DNA of 64,000 bases from an uncultured Clostridium sp. (GCA_934717555.1 CAKUYY010000004.1:9536-73535); one strand, 5' to 3'. Numbered from the stretch's first letter, positions 23,535-33,274 are shown. The notes: generated from the sequence alone by a model not told the origin. Numbers and translations: made by a program.

Positions 23535-26500
23535 ATGCCTCTGAATCCCAATTTGAAAAAAGTATTAGTGATTGGTTCCGGTCCTATTGTGATTGGACAG
23601 GCGGCGGAATTTGACTATGCGGGAACGCAGGCTTGCTGCGCCCTAAAAGAAGAAGGTCTGGAAGTGGTTCTGGTGAACTCCAATCCTGCGACGATTATGA
23701 CGGATAACGCTATGGCGGATGAGATTTATATCGAGCCGTTGACCATAGATACCATAAAAAGAATCATCGAAAAGGAAAAACCAGACAGCCTTCTGTCTAC
23801 CTTAGGCGGCCAGACGGGATTGACATTGTCCATGCAGTTGGCAAAAGAAGGATTTTTACAAAGCCATGGGGTTACCCTGTTGGGCGCCAATCCGGAAACC
23901 ATTGATAAGGCGGAAGACCGCCAGATATTCAAGGATACCATGCTGGAGATCGGGGAACCGGTCATTCCATCGGTCATCGCCCATCAGGTGGAAACTGCGG
24001 TGGATTTTGCCAACCAGGTGGGGTATCCGGTTATTATCCGTCCGGCTTTTACCCTGGGAGGAAGCGGCGGAGGCATCGCGTCTGATGAGGAACAATTAAG
24101 GGAGATTTGTGCCAACGGACTGCGCCTTTCCCCCATTACCCAAGTGCTGGTGGAAAAATGTATCGCGGGATGGAAAGAGATTGAGTTTGAAGTCATGCGG
24201 GATGGCGTCGGAAACGTCATTACCGTATGTAGTATGGAAAATTTTGATCCTGTAGGCGTGCATACTGGGGACAGCATCGTTATTGCGCCTGCCGTCACCT
24301 TGGCGGATAAGGAATATCAGATGCTGCGTTCCGCGGCGCTGAATATTATTTCGGCCATGGGGATTGAAGGGGGATGCAATTGCCAGTTCGCGCTCAATCC
24401 CGATAGTTTTGAATATGCGGTTATCGAGGTCAATCCCCGAGTATCCCGCTCTTCCGCGTTGGCGTCCAAGGCTACCGGTTATCCCATCGCCAAAGTAGCC
24501 GCTAAAATTGCCATCGGCTATACCCTGGATGAAATTCCAAATGCGGTTACCGGAAAGACATTTGCCTGTTTTGAGCCTACCCTGGACTATGTCGTGGTAA
24601 AATTCCCCAAATGGCCCTTTGATAAGTTCGTGTACGCTCAGCGTACCCTGGGGACACAGATGAAAGCCACCGGGGAAGTGATGGCGATTGGCCAGAGCTT
24701 TGAACAGGCCATTATGAAAGCGGTGCGTGGAGCCGAAATCTCCCGGGACAGCCTGGATACTCCCGAAATGGCCCAGTGGACGGATCAGGAAGTATACGAT
24801 CATATTTCTATTTGTGACGACCAGCGTTTGTTTGTTATCTTTGAGGCTCTGAAACGCGGCGTTACCTGCGAACAGATTCACGATATCACGAGGATAGATC
24901 TATGGTTTTTATATAAGCTGCTCCATTTGGTACAGATGGAAAAACATCTACGTACGGAACCCCTCACGGAAAAATCCTACCGTGAGGCCAAAAAGATAGG
25001 GTATCCGGATACCGTGATCCGCCGGCTGATCCAACAGGAAATCCCGTATCATATCCCGGCGGCTTTCAAAATGGTGGATACCTGCGGCGCGGAGTTTGAC
25101 GCCCAGACCCCCTATTTTTACGCGACCTATGATGAAGAGGACGAGGCGGCCCCGTTTATCCGTCAGAAAAATTCCTCTAAACCCACAGTGGTGGTATTCG
25201 GTTCGGGGCCGATCCGTATTGGACAGGGGATAGAGTTTGATTACGCTTCTGTTCACTGCGTTTGGGCGCTGAAGGAAGCGGGATACGATGTGGTGATTAT
25301 CAATAATAACCCGGAAACCGTATCCACCGACTTCAATACCGCGGACCGGCTTTATTTTGAGCCTCTAACCCCGGAGGACGTGCAGAATGTCATTGATGTG
25401 GAAAAGCCTGTGGGCGCTGTGGTGGCCTTTGGCGGACAAACGGCCATCAAACTGACAAAATACTTGGAGAGCAGGGGCGTGACCATTTTAGGGACCCCCG
25501 CGGACAGCATCGACGCGGCGGAGGACCGGGAACGCTTTGACGAACTGTTGGAAAACCTGCATATCCAGCGCCCCCAAGGAACTACGGTGATGACGGAACA
25601 GGAAGCCCTGGACGCCGCCAATGGATTGGGATATCCGGTACTGATGCGGCCTTCCTATGTACTGGGCGGACAAAATATGATTATCGCTTTCTGCGACGAT
25701 GATATCAAGGAATATATGGGCATTATCTTGCAGCATGGTATTGAAAATCCTGTGCTGATTGATAAGTATCTCATGGGTGTGGAAATCGAGGTGGATGCCA
25801 TCTGCGACGGGGAAGAAATCCTGATTCCCGGCATCATGGAGCATATAGAACGCGCCGGTATCCATTCCGGGGATTCCATCGCCGTATATCCCGCCTGGAA
25901 CCTCACCGGGGATCAGACGGAAAAGCTCATTGACTACACCAAACGCCTGGCGGTTTCCCTGCATACCAAAGGGCTTGTGAATATTCAGTATGTGGTGCAT
26001 GAGGGGAAGATCTATGTCATTGAGGTCAATCCCCGTTCCTCCCGTACCATTCCCTATATCAGCAAGGTGACGAGGGTTCCTATGGTGGATTTGGCTACCC
26101 GCGCCATGCTGGGAGAAAAACTGAAAGATATGGGATACGGGACTGGTTTGTATCATGTCCCGCCGTATGTAGCGGTAAAAGTCCCCGTATTTTCCTTTGA
26201 AAAACTGATGGATGTGGATGTGCATCTGGGGCCGGAAATGAAATCCACCGGTGAAGTACTGGGCATTGGAAAAACACTGGAGGAAGCCCTCTATAAGGGG
26301 CTGACCGCCGCGGGCTATCGGATGGAAAAGCAGGGAGGGATACTGGTTACTGTCCGGGATTCCGATAAGGCGGAGATCAGCGGTATTGTGAAAAAATATT
26401 ACGACTTGGGCTTTACGCTCTACGCTACTCAAGGTACTGCCCGTGTATTGCGGCAGGCGGGCATGAGCGTAACATCGGTCAATAAAATTCATGAATCGGA

Positions 26501-27575
26501 TACCAATACCCGTACCCTGCTGGAAAGCGGAAAGGTAAGCTATATTATTTCTACCTCCTCCAAAGGCAGGCTCCCCACCAGAGACAGCGTAAAGATCCGC
26601 AGGAAAGCCGTGGAGCTGGGGATTCCCTGCCTCACCTCCCTGGATACCGCCAACGCCCTTGCTATGATCCTGAAGAGCCGGTACACCCCCTATAGCACGG
26701 AGCTGGTGGATATCAACCATATGAGAAAAGAACGGATGAAACTGAAATTTACCAAAATGCAGGGCTGCGGCAATGATTATATTTACTTTAACTGCTTTGA
26801 ACAGCAGGTAGTCAGTCCGGAATCTTTGAGCGTCACCCTGTCGGACCGTCATTTCGGGGTGGGGGGAGATGGCATCATATTGATCTGCCCCTCTCAGGTG
26901 GCGGATGCCAAGATGAGGATTTTTAATCTGGACGGCAGCGAAGGGAAAATGTGTGGAAATGGGATCCGCTGTGTAGGGAAATATCTCTATGATCATCACA
27001 TGGTGAATAAAACGGAACTGACGGTGGAGACCCTCAGCGGCATCAAAAAACTTCATCTTTATGTACAGGATGGAAAGGTTACTTCCGTATCGGTGAGCAT
27101 GGGCAAAGCGGAACTCCGGCCTGACAGGATTCCTGTACAATTGGAAGGGGAAAAGGTGATAGGTGTCCCCATTGTCATAGATGGAACCTCCTATCAGATC
27201 ACCTGCGTTTCCATGGGAAATCCCCACTGTGTTGTGTTCTGCGACAATGTAGACGGGATTGACCTGACAAAAATAGGGCCTCTGTTCGAGTTTAATGAGA
27301 TTTTCCCGGAGCGTGTCAATACGGAGTTTGTCCAGGTGATTGACGCCACCACCATAAAAATGAGGGTCTGGGAAAGAGGAAGCGGGGAAACCTGGGCCTG
27401 CGGCACAGGTGCCTGCGCGGCAGCTGTCGCTTCCGTACTCAACGGATACTGTAAAAAGGGCGAAGAAGTCCGGGTGAAGCTGAAAGGCGGAGATTTGATG
27501 ATTTATGATACGGGGGATGACGTCCTCATGACAGGGGAGGCAAACACCGTATTCCAAGGAGAAGTGGAGATATGA
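23535..27575 (+). CDS. carB: Fused carbamoyl-phosphate synthase large subunit and diaminopimelate epimerase
   Basis: One uninterrupted frame of 1346 residues. Residues 1 to about 1045 are a complete CarB: two ATP-grasp halves (starting VLVIGSGPIVIGQAAEFDYAG and VVVFGSGPIRIGQGIEFDYAS) and the C-terminal allosteric domain ending TSLDTANALAMILKSR. After a linker of roughly 20 residues, a complete DapF follows from about residue 1068 with GCGNDYIY, catalytic Cys in MCGNGIRC and Cys in ETWACGTGACAA. Both activities look intact. ATG 23535 has AAGGA 10 bases upstream; GTG 23526 is the alternative. The TGA overlaps pyrG by 4 bases. A sequencing loss of a stop codon cannot be excluded. Confidence 0.92.
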   Translation: MPLNPNLKKVLVIGSGPIVIGQAAEFDYAGTQACCALKEEGLEVVLVNSNPATIMTDNAMADEIYIEPLTIDTIKRIIEKEKPDSLLSTLGGQTGLTLSMQLAKEGFLQSHGVTLLGANPETIDKAEDRQIFKDTMLEIGEPVIPSVIAHQVETAVDFANQVGYPVIIRPAFTLGGSGGGIASDEEQLREICANGLRLSPITQVLVEKCIAGWKEIEFEVMRDGVGNVITVCSMENFDPVGVHTGDSIVIAPAVTLADKEYQMLRSAALNIISAMGIEGGCNCQFALNPDSFEYAVIEVNPRVSRSSALASKATGYPIAKVAAKIAIGYTLDEIPNAVTGKTFACFEPTLDYVVVKFPKWPFDKFVYAQRTLGTQMKATGEVMAIGQSFEQAIMKAVRGAEISRDSLDTPEMAQWTDQEVYDHISICDDQRLFVIFEALKRGVTCEQIHDITRIDLWFLYKLLHLVQMEKHLRTEPLTEKSYREAKKIGYPDTVIRRLIQQEIPYHIPAAFKMVDTCGAEFDAQTPYFYATYDEEDEAAPFIRQKNSSKPTVVVFGSGPIRIGQGIEFDYASVHCVWALKEAGYDVVIINNNPETVSTDFNTADRLYFEPLTPEDVQNVIDVEKPVGAVVAFGGQTAIKLTKYLESRGVTILGTPADSIDAAEDRERFDELLENLHIQRPQGTTVMTEQEALDAANGLGYPVLMRPSYVLGGQNMIIAFCDDDIKEYMGIILQHGIENPVLIDKYLMGVEIEVDAICDGEEILIPGIMEHIERAGIHSGDSIAVYPAWNLTGDQTEKLIDYTKRLAVSLHTKGLVNIQYVVHEGKIYVIEVNPRSSRTIPYISKVTRVPMVDLATRAMLGEKLKDMGYGTGLYHVPPYVAVKVPVFSFEKLMDVDVHLGPEMKSTGEVLGIGKTLEEALYKGLTAAGYRMEKQGGILVTVRDSDKAEISGIVKKYYDLGFTLYATQGTARVLRQAGMSVTSVNKIHESDTNTRTLLESGKVSYIISTSSKGRLPTRDSVKIRRKAVELGIPCLTSLDTANALAMILKSRYTPYSTELVDINHMRKERMKLKFTKMQGCGNDYIYFNCFEQQVVSPESLSVTLSDRHFGVGGDGIILICPSQVADAKMRIFNLDGSEGKMCGNGIRCVGKYLYDHHMVNKTELTVETLSGIKKLHLYVQDGKVTSVSVSMGKAELRPDRIPVQLEGEKVIGVPIVIDGTSYQITCVSMGNPHCVVFCDNVDGIDLTKIGPLFEFNEIFPERVNTEFVQVIDATTIKMRVWERGSGETWACGTGACAAAVASVLNGYCKKGEEVRVKLKGGDLMIYDTGDDVLMTGEANTVFQGEVEI
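26736..27575 (+). other. dapF: Diaminopimelate epimerase domain of the fusion
   Basis: Converts LL- to meso-diaminopimelate for lysine and peptidoglycan. This 279-residue portion begins at an internal ATG (MKLKFTKMQGCGNDY) where free-standing DapF proteins start. Only a poor ribosome site (GAGAAAAG) precedes it; another in-frame ATG lies at 26721. Independent translation of free DapF is possible but weakly supported. dapL, which makes its substrate, lies three genes downstream. Confidence 0.85.
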
Positions 27576-29179
27576 CCAAATATATTTTTGTGACAGGGGG
27601 TGTGGTATCCGGCCTGGGAAAGGGGATTACGGCAGCTTCCCTGGGAAGATTGTTAAAAAACAGGGGGCTTCGTATTGCGGCCCAGAAACTGGACCCTTAT
27701 ATCAATGTGGATCCCGGTACCATGAGCCCTTATCAGCACGGGGAAGTATACGTGACTGAGGACGGTGCGGAGACAGACCTGGATTTGGGACACTATGAGC
27801 GTTTTATTGACGAAAACCTCAACCAGTATTCCAATTTAACCACGGGAAAGGTTTACTGGAACGTGCTGCAAAAGGAACGAAACGGGGAATATCTGGGGGA
27901 AACCGTCCAGGTAATCCCCCATATCACCAATGAAATTAAGAGCTTTATTTATTCAGTTGGCAAAAAGACCGGGGCGGATGTGGTGATTACTGAGATCGGA
28001 GGGACCACTGGGGATATTGAGAGCCAGCCGTTTTTGGAGGCGATCCGCCAGGTTTCCCATGAGGTCGGCAGGGAAAACTGCCTGTTCCTCCATGTTACAT
28101 TGGTTCCGTACCTGAAAAGTTCCGGAGAACATAAATCCAAGCCCACACAGCATTCGGTAAAGGAACTGCAGTCCTTTGGTATTATGCCGGACCTGATTAT
28201 TATGCGGTGCGACGAACCGGTTGATGAGAGCATCCGCCGGAAAATCGCCTTATTCTGTAACGTCAAAGAGGATTGCGTCATAGAGAATTTGACGTTGCCG
28301 ATTCTTTACCAGGCGCCCCTGATGCTGGAGGAGAACGGCCTGGCGGAAATTGTATGCCGGGAATTGTCCATTCCGTGTCCTCCCTGTGATTTGACCGAAT
28401 GGAAAGAGATGCTGAAGCGTATAGAAAACAGCAGGGGGGAAGTCAAAATCGCCCTGGTAGGCAAGTATGTCAAATTGCATGACGCCTACCTATCAGTGGT
28501 CGAAGCCCTGTATCACGCCGGCTATGAAAACGGGGTCAAAGTGGCTATCCAGTGGGTGGATTCCGAGGGACTCACGGAAGAAACGGCTCCTTCGCTGTTA
28601 AAGGACTGCGCGGGCGTTATTGTACCGGGCGGTTTCGGCGGCCGTGGGATAGAGGGGATGGTTGCCGCCGCTGCCTATGCCAGAACGCATCATATCCCTT
28701 ACTTTGGTATTTGTTTGGGAATGCAGGTCGCTGTCATAGAATATGCCCAGCATGTCATGGGGTGGAAGGACGCAAATTCCAGCGAGTTCGATCCGGAAAC
28801 CGGGCACCCGGTGATAGATTTGATGCCGGACCAACAGGGTAACCTGCCCAAGGGAGGCACGATGCGCTTGGGCGCGTATCCCTGCAAGGTTCAGCCGGAG
28901 ACAGTCCTTGCCTGCGCCTATCAGGCGGCGGAAATTTCTGAGCGCCACCGCCATAGATATGAATTTAACAATCAATATCGGAAACAATTTACACAAGCGG
29001 GACTTGTCTTAGCGGGAACTTCACCAGATGAGAGATTAATCGAGGCGGTAGAGGTGCCCTCTGAAACATTCTATGTGGGAGTGCAGTACCACCCGGAATT
29101 TAAGAGCCGCCCCAACCGGGCGCACCCATTGTTCCGGGAATTTATCGCGGCCGCAATGGGAAAGGAGCAGAAACGATGA
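27572..29179 (+). CDS. pyrG: CTP synthase
   Basis: Aminates UTP to CTP with glutamine. Of 535 residues, the synthetase domain opens with FVTGGVVSGLGKGITAASLG and contains LDPYINVDPGTMSPYQHGEV. The C-terminal amidotransferase has the Cys in YFGICLGMQVAVIEYA and HPEF near the end. ATGA overlaps with the carB-dapF stop and with the nadE start couple the three genes. This is the second glutamine-consuming pyrimidine enzyme of the operon after CarA. Confidence 0.97.
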   Translation: MTKYIFVTGGVVSGLGKGITAASLGRLLKNRGLRIAAQKLDPYINVDPGTMSPYQHGEVYVTEDGAETDLDLGHYERFIDENLNQYSNLTTGKVYWNVLQKERNGEYLGETVQVIPHITNEIKSFIYSVGKKTGADVVITEIGGTTGDIESQPFLEAIRQVSHEVGRENCLFLHVTLVPYLKSSGEHKSKPTQHSVKELQSFGIMPDLIIMRCDEPVDESIRRKIALFCNVKEDCVIENLTLPILYQAPLMLEENGLAEIVCRELSIPCPPCDLTEWKEMLKRIENSRGEVKIALVGKYVKLHDAYLSVVEALYHAGYENGVKVAIQWVDSEGLTEETAPSLLKDCAGVIVPGGFGGRGIEGMVAAAAYARTHHIPYFGICLGMQVAVIEYAQHVMGWKDANSSEFDPETGHPVIDLMPDQQGNLPKGGTMRLGAYPCKVQPETVLACAYQAAEISERHRHRYEFNNQYRKQFTQAGLVLAGTSPDERLIEAVEVPSETFYVGVQYHPEFKSRPNRAHPLFREFIAAAMGKEQKR

Positions 29180-29901
29180 TACGAAATTATCAGGAAGAAC
29201 TGGACCGCCGGGTCACTTTTATTCGGGACTTACTGGCGCATTCCGGGGCCCAGGGGATTGTGTATGGAAACAGCGGGGGCAAAGACAGCGCCCTGGTAGG
29301 CATTTTGTGCAGAAAAGCCTGCGATCATGTATTGGGCGTCATGATGCCCTGCCAATCCAGCCGCAATTTTGGAGAGGATATGGAAGATGGGCGCAAGGTG
29401 GCGGAGCAGTTTGACATCCCCACCATCACGGTTGACCTGACAGAAGGAAAGGAATTCTTTTGCAGCCAGGTGGGAGGAAAAGTGGCGCTTTCCGACGCGG
29501 CCAAAGCCAATATTGCGCCGCGTATGCGGATGATTACCCTTTATGCCATCGCCCAGAGCAAAAATTATCTGGTAGCGGGAACCGGCAACCGCAGTGAAGC
29601 CTATGTAGGATATTTTACCAAGTGGGGAGACGGCGGCCATGATTTTAATCCTATCGCGGACCTAACGGTAAAAGAGGTTTATGAGTTTCTCCGTTTTCTC
29701 AACGCGCCGGAAAATATTATAACAAAGGCGCCATCTGCCGGGTTATTTGAAGGGCAGACGGATGAAAAAGAAATGGGAATCACGTATGAGCAGATTGACC
29801 GTTATCTGTTGGAAGGAGAAGGGGAGCCGGAAGCGATTTCCAAAATTGAGGCGATGCACCAGAAGAGCCAGCATAAGCGGCAGCCGCCCGCTCATCTGTA
29901 A
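29176..29901 (+). CDS. nadE: NAD synthetase, ammonia-dependent
   Basis: Last step of NAD synthesis, from nicotinate adenine dinucleotide. The 241 residues contain the PP-loop YGNSGGKDSALVG, NIAPRMRMITLYAIAQ and the GTGNRSEAYVGYFTKWGDGG segment. No nitrilase-type glutaminase domain is attached, so the enzyme should use free ammonia, unlike its glutamine-using neighbours. The start overlaps the pyrG stop by 4 bases. The C-terminus (EDK-like helix, HKRQPPAHL) is typical for the short form. Confidence 0.95.
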   Translation: MIRNYQEELDRRVTFIRDLLAHSGAQGIVYGNSGGKDSALVGILCRKACDHVLGVMMPCQSSRNFGEDMEDGRKVAEQFDIPTITVDLTEGKEFFCSQVGGKVALSDAAKANIAPRMRMITLYAIAQSKNYLVAGTGNRSEAYVGYFTKWGDGGHDFNPIADLTVKEVYEFLRFLNAPENIITKAPSAGLFEGQTDEKEMGITYEQIDRYLLEGEGEPEAISKIEAMHQKSQHKRQPPAHL

Positions 29902-29951
29902 CAGGATCTATCTGGTATTCTAAGAGACAGATAAAAGAAAGGATGGTATGG

Positions 29952-31130
29952 ATGAAGGTCAACCGGAATTATTCCCATCTGGAAGAGAGTTATTTGTTTT
30001 CCACCATTGCGAAAAAAGTGGCGGCATTTCAGGCGGAAAATCCCAAAACCGAGATCATTCGCTTAGGGATAGGAGATGTCACACTGCCGCTGTGCAACGC
30101 CGTGGTAGAGGCACTTCATCAGGCGGTGGAAGAAATGGGCCGGAAGGATACCTTTCATGGATATGGCCCGGAACAGGGATATCCTTTTTTAAAGTCTTCT
30201 ATTCGCGGCCATTACGCCGTCCGTGGCGTACAATTAGAGCCGGATGAAATTTTTGTCAGCGACGGGGCCAAAAGTGATTTGGGAAATATTTTAGACCTGT
30301 TTGACATAGATAATACAGTCCTGATCCCAGATCCGGTGTATCCTGTATATGTGGATACCAACCTGATGACGGGCAGAAAGATTGTATATCTGGACGCCAA
30401 CCAGGAAAATGGATTTTTACCTATGCCGGATGAAGGGGTAAAGGCGGATTTGATTTATTTGTGTTCCCCCAACAACCCGACCGGGGCCGTTTATACCAAG
30501 GAACAGCTGAAACAATGGGTGGATTACGCGACGCAATGCGGCGCGGTGATCCTGTTTGACGCCGCTTATGAGGCTTTTGTCCAGGAAGAGGAATTGCCCC
30601 GGTCTATCTATGAAATCGAAGGGGCCAAGGAGTGCGCCATTGAATTTTGTTCCTTTTCCAAAACCGCGGGATTTACCGGGACCCGCTGCGGATATACAGT
30701 GGTTCCCATGGCGTTGAAGCGGGAAGGAATGTCGCTTAACCATATGTGGCTGCGCAGGCAGACAACCAAATTTAACGGTGTACCTTATATTGTGCAAAAA
30801 GGCGCGGCGGCGGTATTCCAGGAAGAAGGGATGCGGCAGATACAAGAAAATATTGCTTATTATCAGCAAAACGCCAAAACGATTGGGGATACCCTGAATG
30901 ACTTGGAAATCTGGTACACGGGGGGAAAGAATTCCCCTTATATCTGGCTGAAATGTCCCCACCAGATGAAATCCTGGGAATTTTTTGATTGGTTGCTGCA
31001 AAAAGCCCATGTGGTAGGAACGCCGGGAGCGGGGTTTGGCAAAAATGGGGAAGGCTTTTTCCGTCTGACTTCCTTTGGAGATCAGGAGAAAACAAGGGAA
31101 GCCATGCAGAATATCCGGAAACTTTTTTAA
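29952..31130 (+). CDS. dapL: LL-diaminopimelate aminotransferase
   Basis: PLP class I/II aminotransferase that forms LL-diaminopimelate directly from tetrahydrodipicolinate. The 392 residues start VNRNYSHLEESYLFSTIAKKV, typical of DapL, with IRLGIGDVTLPL, YGPEQGYPFLKSSI and the PLP Lys in CSFSKTAGFTGTRCGY. ATG 29952 is preferred over ATG 29943 because GAAAGG (29937-29942) is then 9 bases away. The product feeds the DapF half of the fusion upstream. It closes the glnA operon, followed by a very strong terminator. Confidence 0.95.
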   Translation: MKVNRNYSHLEESYLFSTIAKKVAAFQAENPKTEIIRLGIGDVTLPLCNAVVEALHQAVEEMGRKDTFHGYGPEQGYPFLKSSIRGHYAVRGVQLEPDEIFVSDGAKSDLGNILDLFDIDNTVLIPDPVYPVYVDTNLMTGRKIVYLDANQENGFLPMPDEGVKADLIYLCSPNNPTGAVYTKEQLKQWVDYATQCGAVILFDAAYEAFVQEEELPRSIYEIEGAKECAIEFCSFSKTAGFTGTRCGYTVVPMALKREGMSLNHMWLRRQTTKFNGVPYIVQKGAAAVFQEEGMRQIQENIAYYQQNAKTIGDTLNDLEIWYTGGKNSPYIWLKCPHQMKSWEFFDWLLQKAHVVGTPGAGFGKNGEGFFRLTSFGDQEKTREAMQNIRKLF

Positions 31131-31142
31131 TCAGGATAGCGT

Positions 31143-31190
31143 AACAAAAGAACCATGCGGAATACAGTCCGCATGGTTCTTTTGTTATTT
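31143..31190. terminator. 19-bp bidirectional terminator after dapL
   Basis: AACAAAAGAACCATGCGGA (31143-31161) pairs perfectly with the segment at 31168-31186 around a 6-base loop. It ends the glnA-dapL unit and probably also the convergent radical SAM gene. Confidence 0.95.
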
Positions 31191-31211
31191 ATTTTGATGA
31201 TAATATGGCCG

Positions 31212-32912
31212 TTAGGGAAGAAAAGTATCTAAGACGGTAAGCGAGCACTCCCCGGTGATTTCATCTCGTATCCAGGGTTCTACCATGATAAATGTGGGGG
31301 ATTGTTCCCTGGTGGCGGGATGAATGGGCAGAATATCAAATTTAGCCCTTCTTGCCTGTTCTGGCGTAATCATTCCGCTTTGCTTGGCCATACGGACAGA
31401 ATCTTGGATGTGTTCTTGTGCCCGAATATCATCAAAGAGGGAAGGGCAGGCCCCTTTCGCCCCGGAAAGAAGGTAATCCAGTTTTAATAAGGAGAGGAAA
31501 GTGAAATAGGACGAAGGACTGAGCTTTTCTTTGGCAAAATGCCCCAAGGCGTCAATTTGATGGGCGGCGCTCATGGGGCGGTCTAGAAATCCCCTCTCAT
31601 CGCAGTAGGCGGCGAGATCCTCATAGCAGGAAAAGGGAGAAGCGTAGGCGTGCCCCATAAGATAGGACAAGGCGCGCCGGGCGCGCCCGGAATTATAATA
31701 CCGCTCCACTACTTCCTCTATCCCCTTGAGGCGGAGGAGTTCCCGGGCGCTCATCCATGGGGTGGAAATCACCTCATAGGGGGGATAATCCCGGTACACT
31801 AGGCCGTAATCTTCCGCTGACTTCCACAAAGAGGACCCTTTTAACAGCTTTAAAAAGCCCAGTTGCAGCTGATGAGGCTGCATTTCGTAAACCTGGTCAA
31901 AAGAATGGGCGAAACTCTGGTAGTCTTCCAGTGGAAGGCCGGCGATCAGGTCCAGGTGCAGGTGAACGTTTCCGCTTTCCATCAGGGCTTTGACATTGTG
32001 CCGCAGTTTCTCAAAACGGGTATGCCGCACCACGGCGGACAGAGTTTGTGGATTGCAGGACTGTACGCCCGCTTCCAACTGGAATTTTCCCCTAGGGGCG
32101 GAACAGAAAAGGGACAGGAATTCCTCATCCAGGAGATCCGCGCCGATTTCAAAATGGAAGCGGGTGGGGCCGCCCAAGGAGATCATATAGCGCACAATCT
32201 CCTTTGCCCGGGCGGGATGCGCGTTAAAGGTTCGGTCGATCAATTTCACAATGGGGACACCTTCCCGGACAAACCGGGCGAGATCCTGTTTAACCTGCGG
32301 CAGGGGACGTTCCCGCACTCCTCCTCCCATAGCCCCGGACAGGCAATAGGAGCAGGAAAAAGGGCATCCCCGGGAAGATTCATAATAGGCGATTTTACCT
32401 TCCGGTACCAAAGGGGCTGTGTTGGGATAGGGGGAAGGGAGCGTTTCCCAGTTGACAGCCAGCTGATAGCGGTCATCCCCCAGAATCTGATCCTGCGCGC
32501 GATAGACGATACCGGGAAGGCTGGGTTCCTGTCCACGGCTGACACATTCCAAAAGGTGAGGGAAAATGGTTTCCCCTTCCCCGCACAGGATACAATCAAC
32601 TTCCGGGTGTTCGTTGAGAAATTCTTTGGCGGTAAAGGACACCTCAGGCCCGCCAAGAAAAAGAAAAACAGAAGGGAGCGCTTTTTTTAAATCGGAACAT
32701 AAACGCAGGATAGGCTGGATATTCCAGATGTAACAGGAAAATCCCACCACATCCGGTTCCAGGGAAAGGAGATCCTTTAAGATCAAAAAGGGCTCCTGGT
32801 TGATATTGTAATCCCGCAGGACAGGCGGTTCCTTGCAGCAGGAAGCCAGACAGCGGATGGCTAAGTTGGTATGGATATATTGGGAATCCAGGGCGGCCAG
32901 AACGGTTTTCAT
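31212..32912 (-). CDS. B12-binding-domain radical SAM protein (DUF4080 type)
   Basis: 566 residues. The N-terminus (MKTVLAALDSQYIHTNLAIRCL...) and SLEPDVVGFSCYIWN with LFLGGPEVSF are a cobalamin-binding-like fold. The radical SAM core has the 4Fe-4S motif CPFSCSYC and FHFEIGADLLDEEFL. The C-terminal part matches the DUF4080 region of these proteins. Substrate unknown; the family is widespread in Clostridia. ATG 32912 follows AGAGGT and starts the family consensus; 69 upstream in-frame codons are unlike it. Its product is not a sulfatase-maturing enzyme as far as I can see. Confidence 0.87.
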   Translation of the reverse strand: MKTVLAALDSQYIHTNLAIRCLASCCKEPPVLRDYNINQEPFLILKDLLSLEPDVVGFSCYIWNIQPILRLCSDLKKALPSVFLFLGGPEVSFTAKEFLNEHPEVDCILCGEGETIFPHLLECVSRGQEPSLPGIVYRAQDQILGDDRYQLAVNWETLPSPYPNTAPLVPEGKIAYYESSRGCPFSCSYCLSGAMGGGVRERPLPQVKQDLARFVREGVPIVKLIDRTFNAHPARAKEIVRYMISLGGPTRFHFEIGADLLDEEFLSLFCSAPRGKFQLEAGVQSCNPQTLSAVVRHTRFEKLRHNVKALMESGNVHLHLDLIAGLPLEDYQSFAHSFDQVYEMQPHQLQLGFLKLLKGSSLWKSAEDYGLVYRDYPPYEVISTPWMSARELLRLKGIEEVVERYYNSGRARRALSYLMGHAYASPFSCYEDLAAYCDERGFLDRPMSAAHQIDALGHFAKEKLSPSSYFTFLSLLKLDYLLSGAKGACPSLFDDIRAQEHIQDSVRMAKQSGMITPEQARRAKFDILPIHPATREQSPTFIMVEPWIRDEITGECSLTVLDTFLP

Positions 32913-32952
32913 AAGTACCTCTTTTCTACAGGAAAAAGTAATATTCATTGTT

Positions 32953-32981
32953 ATTATAGAAGAAAAGAAGGGCGGCCGCAA
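32953..32981 (-). promoter_or_regulatory. Probable promoter of the radical SAM gene
   Basis: TTGCGG (complement of 32976-32981) and TATAAT (complement of 32953-32958) with 17 bp between, about 40 bp before the start codon. Confidence 0.55.
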
Positions 32982-33194
32982 TGGAAAAGGAAATTTTATT
33001 GGATCGAGATAGGAATGGTAGAATGGAAGAAAATAAATAAGACACATGATAAAAGAAGGAAACGCGTAGAAAAATAACCGGCTAGGCTTGTATGACGGAT
33101 AGCTCTGTTTTATAATCAAAGAAAACGGAAAAGCACGAGAGCAGGTATATTTCCCCTTTTTATTACTGAGGAAAAAGTATTCGCAAAAGGAAAA

Positions 33195-33223
33195 TTGGTA
33201 TTCATTAAAAACCTCTTTATCAT
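33195..33223 (+). promoter_or_regulatory. Probable promoter of the epimerase-sulfatase pair
   Basis: TTGGTA (33195-33200) and TATCAT (33218-33223) with a 17-bp spacer. Confidence 0.5.
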
Positions 33224-33274
33224 GGCATGTACCGATAGAGAACAGAGAGAAAATAGAAAGGGCGGCTGGTGTTT

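Larger units (their letters stand above)
32913..33274. other. Intergenic region radical SAM-epimerase
   Basis: 362 bp with the two divergent promoters listed separately. I see no further gene, repeat or structured element in it. Confidence 0.6.

Noticed and set aside
25488..27557. 689-codon open frame on the minus strand across carB-dapF
   Set aside because: Antisense to two strongly conserved domains; translation is His/Phe-rich and resembles nothing, with no start signal.
31212..32912. Anaerobic sulfatase-maturing enzyme next to the sulfatase
   Set aside because: The protein has a B12-binding-like N-terminus and DUF4080-type C-terminus with a single CxxxCxxC cluster and lacks a SPASM region.
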